From Sneathiella sp. (lineage in GTDB: Bacteria; Pseudomonadota; Alphaproteobacteria; Sneathiellales; Sneathiellaceae), in contig NZ_NZMB01000010.1 in assembly GCF_002694385.1 (NCBI RefSeq), forward strand, positions 256,962-320,961: a DNA stretch of 64,000 nucleotides, written 5' to 3'. The notes beneath the pieces are model-generated. The model ran no database searches, was not told the DNA's origin, and saw nothing but the letters and a program-made list of their open reading frames with translations. A program made the position numbers and the translations under genes. Positions 53,678 through 62,584 of this stretch are shown piece by piece (the stretch's first letter is position 1; each line of letters begins with the position of its first letter).

Positions 53678-54814
53678 TTATAATTCCCTTGATATCAGTT
53701 CTTTCATGATTTCATTGGTGCCGCCGTAAATCCGCTGCACGCGGGCATCGGCATAGGCGCGGGCTACCCGGAATTCCCACATGAAGCCATAGCCGCCATG
53801 CAGCTGCAGGCACTCATCGATCACCTTGTTTTCGGTATCGGAGCACCAGTATTTCGCCATCGCCGCCGTGGAAACGGCCAGCTTGCCCTTGATCACCTCT
53901 TCGATACATTTATCAACGAAGGTCCGGGCAATCTGCACCTGCGTCTTCAGCTCCGCCAGTTTGAAACGGGTATTCTGGAATTTGATGATACTCTGGCCGA
54001 ACGCTGAACGATCCTTCGTGTATTCAATGGTTTCCTCCAGCACCGCTTCCATGGTTGCGGTGGCGGTGATGGCGATCTGTAACCGCTCCCACGCCAGCTC
54101 CTTCATCAGGCAGAAGAAGCCCTGCCCTTCCCCGCCCAGTATATTGCTGGCCGGAACCCGCACATCATCAAAGAACAGCTCGGACGTATCCTGCGCCTTC
54201 ATCCCCAGCTTTTCGAGGTTACGCCCCTTCTCAAACCCCGGCGTGCCCGCATCAACGAGGAACAGCGTCGTTCCCTTCGCGCCCGCATTGGGGTCCGTCT
54301 TGGTCACCACAATCACCACGTCGGACATAAAGCCATTGGTGATGAAGGTCTTGGAGCCATTAATGACGTAATGATCTCCATCCTTGACCGCGCGGGTCTT
54401 GACGCCCTGCAAATCGGAACCTGCCCCCGGCTCCGTCATGGCGATGGCGCCAATAATCTCGCCCTTCGCCATTCTCGGCAGGTAGTTCTTCTTCTGCTCT
54501 TCCGTGCCATAATTCAGGATATAGGGACCGACAATTTCGGAATGCAATCCAAAACCCGGGCCGGTCGCGCCCGCACGGGCCTGTTCTTCCATCATGATGA
54601 TGCTGTAAAGCTTGTCCGCGCCCGCGCCGCCAAACTCTTCCGGGATGGACATGCAAAGCAATCCCTGCTTGCCCGCCTCCAGCCACGCGTCCCGGCTGAC
54701 CTTGCCGTCCTTTTCCCATTTGCTGTGATGGGGGATGATATGCTCTTCATAAAAGCGGCGCACCGATTCCCTGAAAATATTATGTTCTTCGCTGAAAATT
54801 GTTCTTTCCATCAT
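53678..54814 (-). CDS. Acyl-CoA dehydrogenase
   Basis: A 378-residue FAD enzyme of the medium/long-chain or isovaleryl type. AMTEPGAGSDLQGVKTRAV and GSKTFITNGFMSD are the FAD region; the C-terminal LHGGYGFMWEFRVARAYADA and RIYGGTNEIMKELIS carry the Gly-rich helix. The start has two Met codons (MMERTI). It is transcribed away from the fadE gene region but on the same strand; a gap and hairpin (54958) separate them. Confidence 0.92.
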   Translation of the reverse strand: MMERTIFSEEHNIFRESVRRFYEEHIIPHHSKWEKDGKVSRDAWLEAGKQGLLCMSIPEEFGGAGADKLYSIIMMEEQARAGATGPGFGLHSEIVGPYILNYGTEEQKKNYLPRMAKGEIIGAIAMTEPGAGSDLQGVKTRAVKDGDHYVINGSKTFITNGFMSDVVIVVTKTDPNAGAKGTTLFLVDAGTPGFEKGRNLEKLGMKAQDTSELFFDDVRVPASNILGGEGQGFFCLMKELAWERLQIAITATATMEAVLEETIEYTKDRSAFGQSIIKFQNTRFKLAELKTQVQIARTFVDKCIEEVIKGKLAVSTAAMAKYWCSDTENKVIDECLQLHGGYGFMWEFRVARAYADARVQRIYGGTNEIMKELISREL

Positions 54815-54957
54815 CTCGCCACCTTTTTTGTTATGGTTCCCGGGTTATATATTTTTATGCATGACAGGGCGTCATATTCGCGCTCATTCTAGACAGGAGA
54901 AGACCCCCTTGTCAGCAAAAAGCGCGGACGCAGACGCCGCCAACAAGCAAAGCAGGA

Positions 54958-54975
54958 ACGGCGCCGAAGCGCCGT
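54958..54975 (-). terminator. Hairpin after the fadE-type gene
   Basis: ACGGCGC-CGAA-GCGCCGT, a 7-bp stem with a 4-nt loop, 11 bp past the acyl-CoA dehydrogenase stop. The following minus-strand bases are TCCTGCTTTGC, so the tail is weak. Likely end of the fadA-fadN-fadE operon. Confidence 0.4.
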
Positions 54976-54985
54976 CCCATATTCT

Positions 54986-56776
54986 TTAGAATGCTTCCGC
55001 ATCCAGCTCCATCATTGTTCTTGCCCCGGCGCTCATTTTCACCAGCAGGGAGGAGACATCGGGGATCATCCGCTCAAAGAAGAAACGGGCGGTCACCAGC
55101 TTCGTCTTGTAAAATTCCGGATCATCCGTCCCGTCAGCCAGTTTCTGTTTGGAAATCTTCGCCATCTGCGCCCACATGTAGCCGAGCGCCACCAGACCGA
55201 ACATGCGGAGATATTCGCTTGATGCCGCGCCTGCCTCATCCGGCCGGGTCATGCCTTTTTCCGCAATCAGCGCGGTGCCCTGCTGAAGTTTGGCAAAGGC
55301 CTTGGCCAGCGGCAGGATATAATCCTTCATCTCCGGGTCCATCATGTTTTCCTGAATGAAGGCATCCACCGGATGGAAGAACTGGCGGAGATTCCGCCCC
55401 ATATTCTGCGGCAGCTTGCGGCCGACCAGATCGAGCGCCTGAATGCCGTTCGCCCCTTCATAAATCTGGGTGATGCGGGCATCGCGGACGAACTGCTCCA
55501 TCCCCCATTCATGAATATAGCCATGGCCGCCGTAGCACTGCATGGCCGTCGCCGCAAGCTTGAACCCCATATCGGTGAAATAGGCCTTGATCACCGGCGT
55601 CAGGAGGGAAAGCCCCTCGTCAGCATCCCGGCGGGCGTCCTCATCGGGGTGCTTGTCCACCATATCCACCTGCAATCCGGCCCAGAGACCAAGGGCGCGC
55701 GCGCCTTCCGTGAAAGCGCGGATCATCAGGAGATTACGGCGGATATCCGGATGAACGATGATCGGATCGGCCGGTTTGTCCGGCGCTTTGACGCCAGAGA
55801 TGGACCGTCCCTGCAAGCGGTCTTTTGCGTAGATGACCGCATTCTGATAGGCAACTTCCGCCTGGCTGAGGCCCTGGATACCGACGCCGAGACGGGCCGC
55901 GTTCATCATGGTGAACATGGCGCGCATGCCTTTATGCGCCTCCCCCAGCAGCCAGCCCGTCGCTTCGTCATAATTCATGACGCAGGTGGAGTTGCCATGG
56001 ATACCCATCTTATGCTCGATCGAGCCACAGGCGACGCCATTGCGTGTCTCCGGTTCCCCGTCCTTGTTCAACAGGAACTTCGGCACGATGAAAAGGGAAA
56101 CGCCCTTGATCCCCTCCGGTCCGCCCGGAATTTTCGCGAGCACGAGATGGACGATATTATCCGCCATGTCATGCTCCCCGGCGGAGATGAAAATCTTCGT
56201 GCCTGAGATTTTATAGCTGCCATCCTCCTGCGGCACCGCCTTGGTCCGCATCAGGCCAAGATCCGTGCCGCAATGCGGTTCGGTCAGGTTCATGGTGCCG
56301 GACCAGTCGCCGGTCACCATTTTCGGAAGCCAGGTTTTCTTCTGTTCCTCCGTGCCATGCTTGAGGATGGCGGCATAGGCGCCATGGGTAAGGCCCGGAT
56401 ACATGCCAAACGCCATATTGGCGGAGCTCATCATTTCCGCAAAGGCAATGCCGAGCACATGTGGCAGGCCTTGCCCACCATATTCAGGATCGGCATCCAG
56501 CCCCATCCAACCGGCGGCGCGATATTCGTCATAGGCGTGCTTGAAGCCGGTCGGCGTCGAAACCTCGCCATCCTTCCAGACACAACCTTCCTTGTCACCC
56601 ACCTGATTGAGCGGCTGGATGACTTCACTCATCAGCTTGGCGCCCTCTTCCAGAATGGCGTCAATCATATCTGGCGTTGCCTCTTCAAACCCCGGCATGT
56701 TGGTGAGCTTGTCAACACCAAGCAACTCATTGAGGACAAATTTGAAGTCTTTGACCGGTGCGTTATAAACGGGCAT
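54986..56776 (-). CDS. fadE: Acyl-CoA dehydrogenase with C-terminal extension (FadE/DmdC-like)
   Basis: A 596-residue enzyme. MNLTEPHCGTDLGLMRTKAV is the FAD motif; GYIHEWGMEQFVRDARI and IYEGANGIQALDLVGRKL (about residue 440) match the catalytic region; a C-terminal helical extension (about 470-590) is characteristic of large acyl-CoA dehydrogenases of the B. subtilis FadE and DmdC type. It follows the fadN-type gene by 13 bp and closes the fadA-fadN-fadE operon. Confidence 0.93.
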   Translation of the reverse strand: MPVYNAPVKDFKFVLNELLGVDKLTNMPGFEEATPDMIDAILEEGAKLMSEVIQPLNQVGDKEGCVWKDGEVSTPTGFKHAYDEYRAAGWMGLDADPEYGGQGLPHVLGIAFAEMMSSANMAFGMYPGLTHGAYAAILKHGTEEQKKTWLPKMVTGDWSGTMNLTEPHCGTDLGLMRTKAVPQEDGSYKISGTKIFISAGEHDMADNIVHLVLAKIPGGPEGIKGVSLFIVPKFLLNKDGEPETRNGVACGSIEHKMGIHGNSTCVMNYDEATGWLLGEAHKGMRAMFTMMNAARLGVGIQGLSQAEVAYQNAVIYAKDRLQGRSISGVKAPDKPADPIIVHPDIRRNLLMIRAFTEGARALGLWAGLQVDMVDKHPDEDARRDADEGLSLLTPVIKAYFTDMGFKLAATAMQCYGGHGYIHEWGMEQFVRDARITQIYEGANGIQALDLVGRKLPQNMGRNLRQFFHPVDAFIQENMMDPEMKDYILPLAKAFAKLQQGTALIAEKGMTRPDEAGAASSEYLRMFGLVALGYMWAQMAKISKQKLADGTDDPEFYKTKLVTARFFFERMIPDVSSLLVKMSAGARTMMELDAEAF

Positions 56777-56789
56777 CTCGATACTCCTT

Positions 56790-59123
56790 CTAGTTCCTGA
56801 GCGGCTTGCCGGTGGTGAGCATATGCTCGATCCGGTCCAGCGTTTTATGGTTGTGGATCAGCTTCATGAAGCCCTCGCGTTCCAGTTCCAGCAGCTTTTT
56901 CTCGGTGACCGGCTGGGTAATGTCCGTATCCCCGCCAGAGAGAACACGGCCAACCGCCGCACTCACAACCGCATCATAGGCTGTTGCCTTGCCCATGGTG
57001 ACGAAGCCGGAAACCGCCATGTCAAAGGCCGCCGCCGCCGTCGGGCCGGGCAGGTTGATCTCCACCTGCTCTGGCGCCTTATATCCCTCTACCATGGCCA
57101 GCGCCCGCTTCTTGGCGTCCGGCAACACCCTTTTCCGGTTCATGCTGATGCCATCTTCAGGCCGCAGGATCAGCATATCCCGTGCCTCCGCCGCACTTGT
57201 CGCGACCTTGGCCGTTGAAATCGCCTCAAAAACCGCGGCAAGCGCGGGCATCGCACCGCCCGGCCGCTTTTTGTTCAGGATCGCCCGCATCACCAGCTCT
57301 TTACAGCCGCCGAAGCCCGGGATGACCCCGACACCGACCTCGACAAGCCCCATATAGCTTTCCGCATGGGCCTGGACGGCGGCGGCGGACAAAACAATTT
57401 CACACCCGCCCCCCAGCGCCATACCGGCCGGGGCCGCGACCACCGGGAAAGGCGCGTATTTCAGCTTCATCAGGGCGTTCTGCCCCTCGCTCATGGAGTT
57501 TTCGATCACCGGCCACATGGCGGCATTGGCGGCAAACAGGGCGAGCCCCACATTGGCGCCGACCGAGAAATTATCCGCATCATTGCCGATGACCAGCGCC
57601 TTGAAGCCTTTCTTGTCGATCTTGCCCGCCTCCTGCAGCATGGCCACGACATCCTGATCGATGGAATTCATCTTGGTGTGGATTTCAAGGCAGGCAACCC
57701 CGTCCCCGAGATCCCAGATACTCGCCCCCTTGTTCGACATGACAGGCTCGCGCCCGCGCTTGATATCCGCCAGCATCCAGGCGTCATCGGCGACCGGAAC
57801 CACGGCATAATCGCCCTTGACCGTCATATAGAAGGCATCCGTCCCCTCTTCCTTATACAGCGGGCGATCGCCAACGGTTTTAAGGAAATCCGGCACCGGC
57901 AGGCCTTCTGCGGCAAGCCGGTCAATGAAATACTGATTGCCGAGCTGATCGAGCTGTTCGAAGGGGCCATATTTCCACGCGTAGCCGGTTTTCATGGCCG
58001 TATCTATGGCGATGATATCATCGGCGATTTCACCGACCAGCGACGCCGCATAGGAAATGGTTTTTGACAGGATCGCCCAGGCGTATTCCCCGCCTTTGTC
58101 ATCATATTCGACAAGGGCGCGGAGGCCCTTTTTCGCCGCCTTGACGGACGCTAGATCAGGCTTACCCGCCTTGGCATAGTCGCCGGTTTTGAGGTTGCGG
58201 GCTTCTTTGACCTTCTTCCCGCCGTCCTTGTTCATGCGATAGAAACCGCCCTTGCCTTTCCGGCCGGTATAGCCATCGGCAATCATCGTCTCAATGGTTT
58301 TGACCATCGGATGATCCGGATCATATTCCTTTGCGAAAGTATCGCTCTTGGGGAGTTCCTTCAGCATGGAGGCGATGACTTTCGGGCCGAGATCGATCCC
58401 GGTCAGATCGCCAAGCCCGAAAATCCCGGTCGAAGGAATGCCCATCGGCTTGCCGCAGACGGCATCCGCCTCCTCCACCGTGAGGCCGAGATCATAGGCC
58501 GAACGCGTCGCGACGGAGGACCAGTAAATGCCAATGCGGTTGCCGACGAAACCCGGCGTGTCATACGCATCGACCACTTCCTTGCCGAGCTTGACATCCG
58601 CGAAATCCCGCAGCGCCGTCAGCGCCTCTTTCCGCGTCTTTGCCCCGCCAACCAGTTCAAACAGCCGCATATAGCGCGGCGGGTTGAAGAAATGGGTGAT
58701 GGCGAAATCTTTTTGCAGGCTGTCCGGCATCCCGTCCATCAGGGATTTGAGCGGAATGGTCGAGGTGTTGGAGGTGACAATCGACCCTGCTTTGCGCACG
58801 CCCTCAAGCCGTTTGTAGAGATCCTGCTTGATGGCCGGATTTTCGACAATCGCCTCGCAGATCCAGTCGCAATCGGCAATGAGATCGAGGTTATCCTCCA
58901 GATTGCCGGGGGTGACGAGACGCGCGTTCTTCTTGTGCATGAAGGGCGCGGGGTTGGTTTTCAGCAGGGCCGCAATCGCGCCTTCGGCCAGCATATTGCG
59001 ATTTTTTGCATCCGCTGGAACGATGTCCAGCAGCACGACCGGAATGCCCGCATTGGCGACATGGGCGGCAATCGCCGCGCCCATGACACCGGCGCCGATA
59101 ACGGCAACCTTTTCAATGGCCAT
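56790..59123 (-). CDS. fadN: 3-hydroxyacyl-CoA dehydrogenase / enoyl-CoA hydratase (FadN-type order)
   Basis: A 777-residue bifunctional beta-oxidation protein. The start is the ATG at 59123 (MAIEKVAVIG), one base after the thiolase stop. The dehydrogenase comes first (GAGVMGAAIAAH at 9-20; dimerisation and second half to about 430), and the enoyl-CoA hydratase/isomerase domain last (ALGGGCEIVLSAAA and GVGVIPGFGG near residue 600). This order is that of B. subtilis FadN and the reverse of E. coli FadB. It may therefore work as an independent pair with thiolase without the FadBA-type complex. Confidence 0.92.
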   Translation of the reverse strand: MAIEKVAVIGAGVMGAAIAAHVANAGIPVVLLDIVPADAKNRNMLAEGAIAALLKTNPAPFMHKKNARLVTPGNLEDNLDLIADCDWICEAIVENPAIKQDLYKRLEGVRKAGSIVTSNTSTIPLKSLMDGMPDSLQKDFAITHFFNPPRYMRLFELVGGAKTRKEALTALRDFADVKLGKEVVDAYDTPGFVGNRIGIYWSSVATRSAYDLGLTVEEADAVCGKPMGIPSTGIFGLGDLTGIDLGPKVIASMLKELPKSDTFAKEYDPDHPMVKTIETMIADGYTGRKGKGGFYRMNKDGGKKVKEARNLKTGDYAKAGKPDLASVKAAKKGLRALVEYDDKGGEYAWAILSKTISYAASLVGEIADDIIAIDTAMKTGYAWKYGPFEQLDQLGNQYFIDRLAAEGLPVPDFLKTVGDRPLYKEEGTDAFYMTVKGDYAVVPVADDAWMLADIKRGREPVMSNKGASIWDLGDGVACLEIHTKMNSIDQDVVAMLQEAGKIDKKGFKALVIGNDADNFSVGANVGLALFAANAAMWPVIENSMSEGQNALMKLKYAPFPVVAAPAGMALGGGCEIVLSAAAVQAHAESYMGLVEVGVGVIPGFGGCKELVMRAILNKKRPGGAMPALAAVFEAISTAKVATSAAEARDMLILRPEDGISMNRKRVLPDAKKRALAMVEGYKAPEQVEINLPGPTAAAAFDMAVSGFVTMGKATAYDAVVSAAVGRVLSGGDTDITQPVTEKKLLELEREGFMKLIHNHKTLDRIEHMLTTGKPLRN

Positions 59124-59124
59124 C

Positions 59125-60261
59125 TCAGCAGGCCTCCAGAACCGTCGCAATACCCTGACCGCCGCCAATGCACTGGGTCGCAAGACCGAGTGCCTTTCCT
59201 TCGCGTTGCAGCAGGCTGGCCAGCTTGCCGGTGATGCGCGCGCCCGTCGCACCAAGCGGATGGCCCAGCGCAATGGCGCCGCCATCAATATTGGTTTTGG
59301 CAAAATCAATGCCGGTCTCGCGAATGACGGCCAGCGCCTGCGCTGCGAAAGCTTCATTCAGCTCGACAATATCAATGTCCGTGATACTGACTCCGGCGCG
59401 TTTCAACGCCTTTTCGGTCGCCGGAACCGGACCTATCCCCATGATTTCGGGGGCACAGCCGGCCACCGCAATGGAACGGATGCGCGCCAGCTTCTTGAGA
59501 CCGTTTGCATCGGCATATTCTTCAGAACAAACCAGCGTGACCGATGCCCCGTCGGTCAGCGGGGAGGACGTCGCTGCCGTGACCGTGCCCTTTTCATCGA
59601 AGGCAGGCTTCAGGCCGGCCAGCGTTTCCATCGTGGTTTCGGGGCGGATGCAGCCATCCTGATCCACCCGGATGTTGCCATCAACAATCGGGATAATCTC
59701 GTCAGTGAATTTGCCAGCCTCCCGTGCGGCGCTCGCGCGGGCATGGCTTTCAACGGCAACTTCTTCCTGCTCCTTGCGGGAGATATCATATTTCTTGGAG
59801 AGGTTTTCCGCCGTAATGCCCATGGAGACATAGGCCTCCGGATATTTTTTATAAAGGCCCGGATGCGGCGCCGGGTTGAAGCCGCCCATGGGAATGCGGG
59901 TCATGCTTTCGATCCCGCCGCAGATAAACACATCGCCTGCGCCCATCTGGATCGCGCCCGCCGCCATATGGATCGACTGCATGGAGGAGCCGCAGAAACG
60001 ATTGACGGTCGTGCCCGCCGCGCTGATCGGAATCCCGGCCAGGAAGCTGATGAGCCGCGCGACATTGAGGCCCTGCTCCGCCTCCGGAAAGGCGCAACCG
60101 ATGATGACATCCTCGATATCCGCCGTATTCACGCCTGATTTTTCAATCAGCCCCTTAACCACCTGCGCCGTCATTTCATCGGGCCGAACCTTGACCAGTT
60201 CTCCCTTGTTGGCGAGGGTGAAGGGGGAGCGTGCATATCCCGCGATTACAACATTCTTCAT
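59125..60261 (-). CDS. fadA: Acetyl-CoA C-acyltransferase (thiolase)
   Basis: Thiolase of 378 residues. The nucleophile loop is RFCGSSMQSIH (Cys near residue 90). The C-terminal motifs are NEAFAAQALAV, GGAIALGHPLGATGAR (His) and CIGGGQGIATVLE (Cys base). It is the first enzyme gene of the operon after merR, with fadN following by one base. Degradative thiolase fits the context; acetoacetyl-CoA thiolase cannot be excluded from sequence alone. Confidence 0.93.
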   Translation of the reverse strand: MKNVVIAGYARSPFTLANKGELVKVRPDEMTAQVVKGLIEKSGVNTADIEDVIIGCAFPEAEQGLNVARLISFLAGIPISAAGTTVNRFCGSSMQSIHMAAGAIQMGAGDVFICGGIESMTRIPMGGFNPAPHPGLYKKYPEAYVSMGITAENLSKKYDISRKEQEEVAVESHARASAAREAGKFTDEIIPIVDGNIRVDQDGCIRPETTMETLAGLKPAFDEKGTVTAATSSPLTDGASVTLVCSEEYADANGLKKLARIRSIAVAGCAPEIMGIGPVPATEKALKRAGVSITDIDIVELNEAFAAQALAVIRETGIDFAKTNIDGGAIALGHPLGATGARITGKLASLLQREGKALGLATQCIGGGQGIATVLEAC

Positions 60262-60322
60262 TGTCCCGACTTCCTTTCAGTCATCCAAATGAACCGGCCC
60301 ACTCCCGGTCGTTTTCTGAACC

Positions 60323-60342
60323 TGGGCCCGCATCGGGACCCA
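60323..60342. promoter_or_regulatory. Imperfect TGGG...CCCA palindrome before fadA
   Basis: TGGGCCCG and GGGACCCA frame a 20-bp imperfect inverted repeat 62-81 bp before the thiolase ATG, in the 120-bp merR-fadA gap. It resembles the TGGGCCCA element found at 38347 and 42825. May be a secondary operator or hairpin. Confidence 0.3.
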
Positions 60343-60381
60343 TATGTCAAACGATTGATCCGCTTACCGCGGACCCACTCT

Positions 60382-60822
60382 TTACGCGATTGTTTTTCTG
60401 GCACCCTTTGACGGCTTGCCGCCAGTGCTGAGATAATCCTTGAGCTGGCGGATGCCGTCCTCAAGTTCGGAGATCGCCTCATTGATATCGGCGCGCTGAA
60501 TATTCAGCTTCGCAAGCTGCTCTTCACATTTCTGCAAGGTAAAGGTGAGCTGATCCTTCGCGCCGCTTTCCGGAGAATACATATCCAGCATCTTCTTGAT
60601 ATCCTGAAGGCTGAATCCAAGGCGGCGGCCGCGCAGAATAATCTTGAGGCGCCCCCGGTCCTTGCGCGAATAGACCCGTGTAGTCCCTTCCCGCGCGGGG
60701 TTGATCAGCCCCTTGTCTTCATAAAAGCGGATGGTGCGCGAGGTTACGCCAAATTCTTCGGCCAGCTCCGTGATGGAAAAGCTGACCCGTTCCTCCGTGG
60801 CGATTTTCATTCTGGCATTCAT
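60382..60822 (-). CDS. MerR-family regulator of the beta-oxidation operon
   Basis: A 146-residue regulator. The N-terminal winged helix-turn-helix is ITELAEEFGVTSRTIRFYED, KGLINPAREGTTRVYS; a coiled-coil dimer helix follows (about 90-130). There is no Cys pair at the C-terminus as in metal-sensing MerR, so a CoA ester or other organic ligand is likely. Close to the LiuR type that controls branched-chain or fatty acid breakdown. Starts possible at 60822 or 60810. It precedes fadA on the same strand and has a perfect palindromic operator before it. Confidence 0.9.
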   Translation of the reverse strand: MNARMKIATEERVSFSITELAEEFGVTSRTIRFYEDKGLINPAREGTTRVYSRKDRGRLKIILRGRRLGFSLQDIKKMLDMYSPESGAKDQLTFTLQKCEEQLAKLNIQRADINEAISELEDGIRQLKDYLSTGGKPSKGARKTIA

Positions 60823-60856
60823 GTGAGTCCCAATCTCTACCCTGACCATGAATATA

Positions 60857-60880
60857 GTTGACGTTTACGTAAACGTCAAC
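60857..60880 (-). promoter_or_regulatory. MerR operator (perfect 24-bp palindrome) and promoter
   Basis: GTTGACGTTTAC and its exact inverted copy make a 24-bp perfect palindrome, 35 bp before merR. On the minus strand TTGACG acts as -35, and TATATT, 17 bp later, as -10. A copy with 20 of 22 matching positions is at 46759-46780. LiuR-like sites of other proteobacteria have similar ACGT-containing arms. It likely drives merR-fadA-fadN-fadE. Confidence 0.8.
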
Positions 60881-60976
60881 CTTGATCAAAACATTCAATG
60901 GTTGGAAAAACTCACCCGTATTCTGCTATAATAGCAAAAAAGAAACGGCGTGAATACTCAAAGGGAGGTGATGGGC

Positions 60977-61312
60977 ATGTCGGAAAGAATTACCAGCTAT
61001 CAGGAGTTCTGGCCCTACTATCTGCGGGAGCATTCGAAACCCGCCTGCCGGAAACTGCATTTCTTCGGCACGACGCTGGCCATCTTCAGCCTGATTGCCG
61101 CCCTCTGGCTGCAATGGCCCTGGCTGATCCTGCTGGCACTCGTCGCGGGATACGGCCCGGCGTGGGTTGCTCATTTCTTTATCGAACATAATCGTCCGGC
61201 AACCTTCAAATATCCTTTCTGGTCACTTTACAGCGATTTCCGCATGTATTTTTGCTGGCTTGGCGGTAAACTTCCGGCGGAACTGCGCAAGGCAGGGGTG
61301 ACGGCAACCTGA
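60977..61312 (+). CDS. DUF962 / Mpo1-like membrane protein
   Basis: A 111-residue protein from the ATG at 60977, 8 nt after GGGAGG. HSKPACRKLHFFGT, AWVAHFFIEHNRPATFKYP and YFCW are conserved in the DUF962 family (bacterial YGL010w/Mpo1 group); the yeast enzyme shortens 2-hydroxy fatty acids. Two membrane segments lie in the middle (about residues 27-65). Function here is inferred as a lipid-modifying enzyme. It is divergent from merR. Confidence 0.85.
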   Translation: MSERITSYQEFWPYYLREHSKPACRKLHFFGTTLAIFSLIAALWLQWPWLILLALVAGYGPAWVAHFFIEHNRPATFKYPFWSLYSDFRMYFCWLGGKLPAELRKAGVTAT

Positions 61313-61666
61313 TGGTATTATTTCCTTAACCGGTTAATTAAAATCCTGATGAATGCCGGCTCGTCATGCCGCCCGCTTACGGGAATGAAGCCATCTGCAT
61401 CGCGATAGAATGGACGCGTGGACGCAAGGTAAAACACCCTGAAGGACGGGCAGCCGCCGCGGTGAAACGCCCCCGGATTTGACCCCTGCTGCGCGCCGAA
61501 ATCGCCCGTTTCCGCAGACTATGGCAAATAGGTCGCTATAATCGCATGACAGGCCGAAGTTTTCCCTGCCTCCCCTTCCCTTTATCAGGCTTTTCATGTA
61601 TAGGCAGACTATCCAGCGCCACGCCTCCCGTCATCAGCGTAAAAGAAGAAGGCAAAAGCTTCAGAA
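61313..61666. other. Intergenic region with a possible gene remnant
   Basis: A 354-bp gap. On the minus strand a stop-free frame of about 60 codons ends at TAA near 61324-61326. Its last part reads as coding-like (ASTRPFYRDADGFIPVSGRH) but has no ATG; only a GTG near 61434 could begin it. It may be a degraded gene end. Another short frame at 61364-61597 has no family features. No terminator or operator was recognised. Confidence 0.3.
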
Positions 61667-62584
61667 ATGACTGTTTATCTGCCCATTGCCGAGATTTCCG
61701 TCAATCTCTTTCTGGTGTTGGGCATGGGTGGCGCAATCGGTTTGTTATCCGGCATGTTCGGCGTTGGCGGCGGGTTTCTGATGACGCCGCTGCTGATCTT
61801 TATCGGCATTCCGCCCGCCGTGGCCGTCGCCACCGTTTCCAACCAGATCACGGCCGCCAGCGTGTCCGGCGTTCTGGCCCACTGGCGGCGGGGAAATGTG
61901 GATTTCAAGATGGGCGTCGTGCTGCTTGTCGGCGGTATTTTCGGCTCTATTTTGGGGGCGTGGATCTTCACCTTGCTCAAATCCATCGGTCAGATCGACC
62001 TGATGATCTCGCTCTCCTATGTGCTGTTTCTCGGCACCATCGGCATCCTGATGATGATCGAGAGCGTGAATGCCCTGATCAAGACCCGCAAGGGATCCAT
62101 GACCCGCAAGAAGCTGCATCAGCATTACTGGATTCATGGCCTGCCCTTCAAGATGCGCTTTCGCAAATCGAAGCTTTACATCAGCGCCCTGATGCCGCTT
62201 GGCATTGGCGCCGTGGTCGGCATTCTGTCGGCCATCATGGGCGTGGGCGGCGGCTTTGTCATGGTGCCCGCCATGATCTATCTGCTGGGTATGCCGACCA
62301 GCGTGGTGATCGGCACCTCTTTGTTCCAGATCATCTTCGTCACCGCCAACGTCACCCTGCTGCACGCCATGAGCACCCAGACCGTTGATGCCGTGCTTGC
62401 CCTGCTGCTGGTGGCGAGCGCCGTCGTCGGGGCGCAGATCGGCACCCGGCTTGGCAGCAAGCTGCGCGGGGAGCAACTCCGCGGCCTGCTGGCCTTCCTG
62501 GTTATCGTTGTCTGCCTCAAGCTGGCGTTCGACATGGTTGTGACGCCCGATGATCTGTACTCCCTCGCCGATGGGGGGAACTGA
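61667..62584 (+). CDS. TauE/SafE-family sulfite exporter-like permease
   Basis: An integral membrane protein of 305 residues with about eight membrane segments. The two-fold repeat is clear: GMFGVGGGFLMTPLLIFIGI near residue 28 and AIMGVGGGFVMVPAMIYLLG near residue 190. The family moves sulfonates, sulfite or other organic anions. Its stop overlaps the ATG of the next gene by one base (TGATG). Confidence 0.93.
   Translation: MTVYLPIAEISVNLFLVLGMGGAIGLLSGMFGVGGGFLMTPLLIFIGIPPAVAVATVSNQITAASVSGVLAHWRRGNVDFKMGVVLLVGGIFGSILGAWIFTLLKSIGQIDLMISLSYVLFLGTIGILMMIESVNALIKTRKGSMTRKKLHQHYWIHGLPFKMRFRKSKLYISALMPLGIGAVVGILSAIMGVGGGFVMVPAMIYLLGMPTSVVIGTSLFQIIFVTANVTLLHAMSTQTVDAVLALLLVASAVVGAQIGTRLGSKLRGEQLRGLLAFLVIVVCLKLAFDMVVTPDDLYSLADGGN

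Noticed and set aside
61364-61597. 77-residue minus-strand frame in the DUF962-TauE gap
   Set aside because: Composition is not coding-like and no family is recognised; the neighbouring ATG-less frame is better but also unproven.
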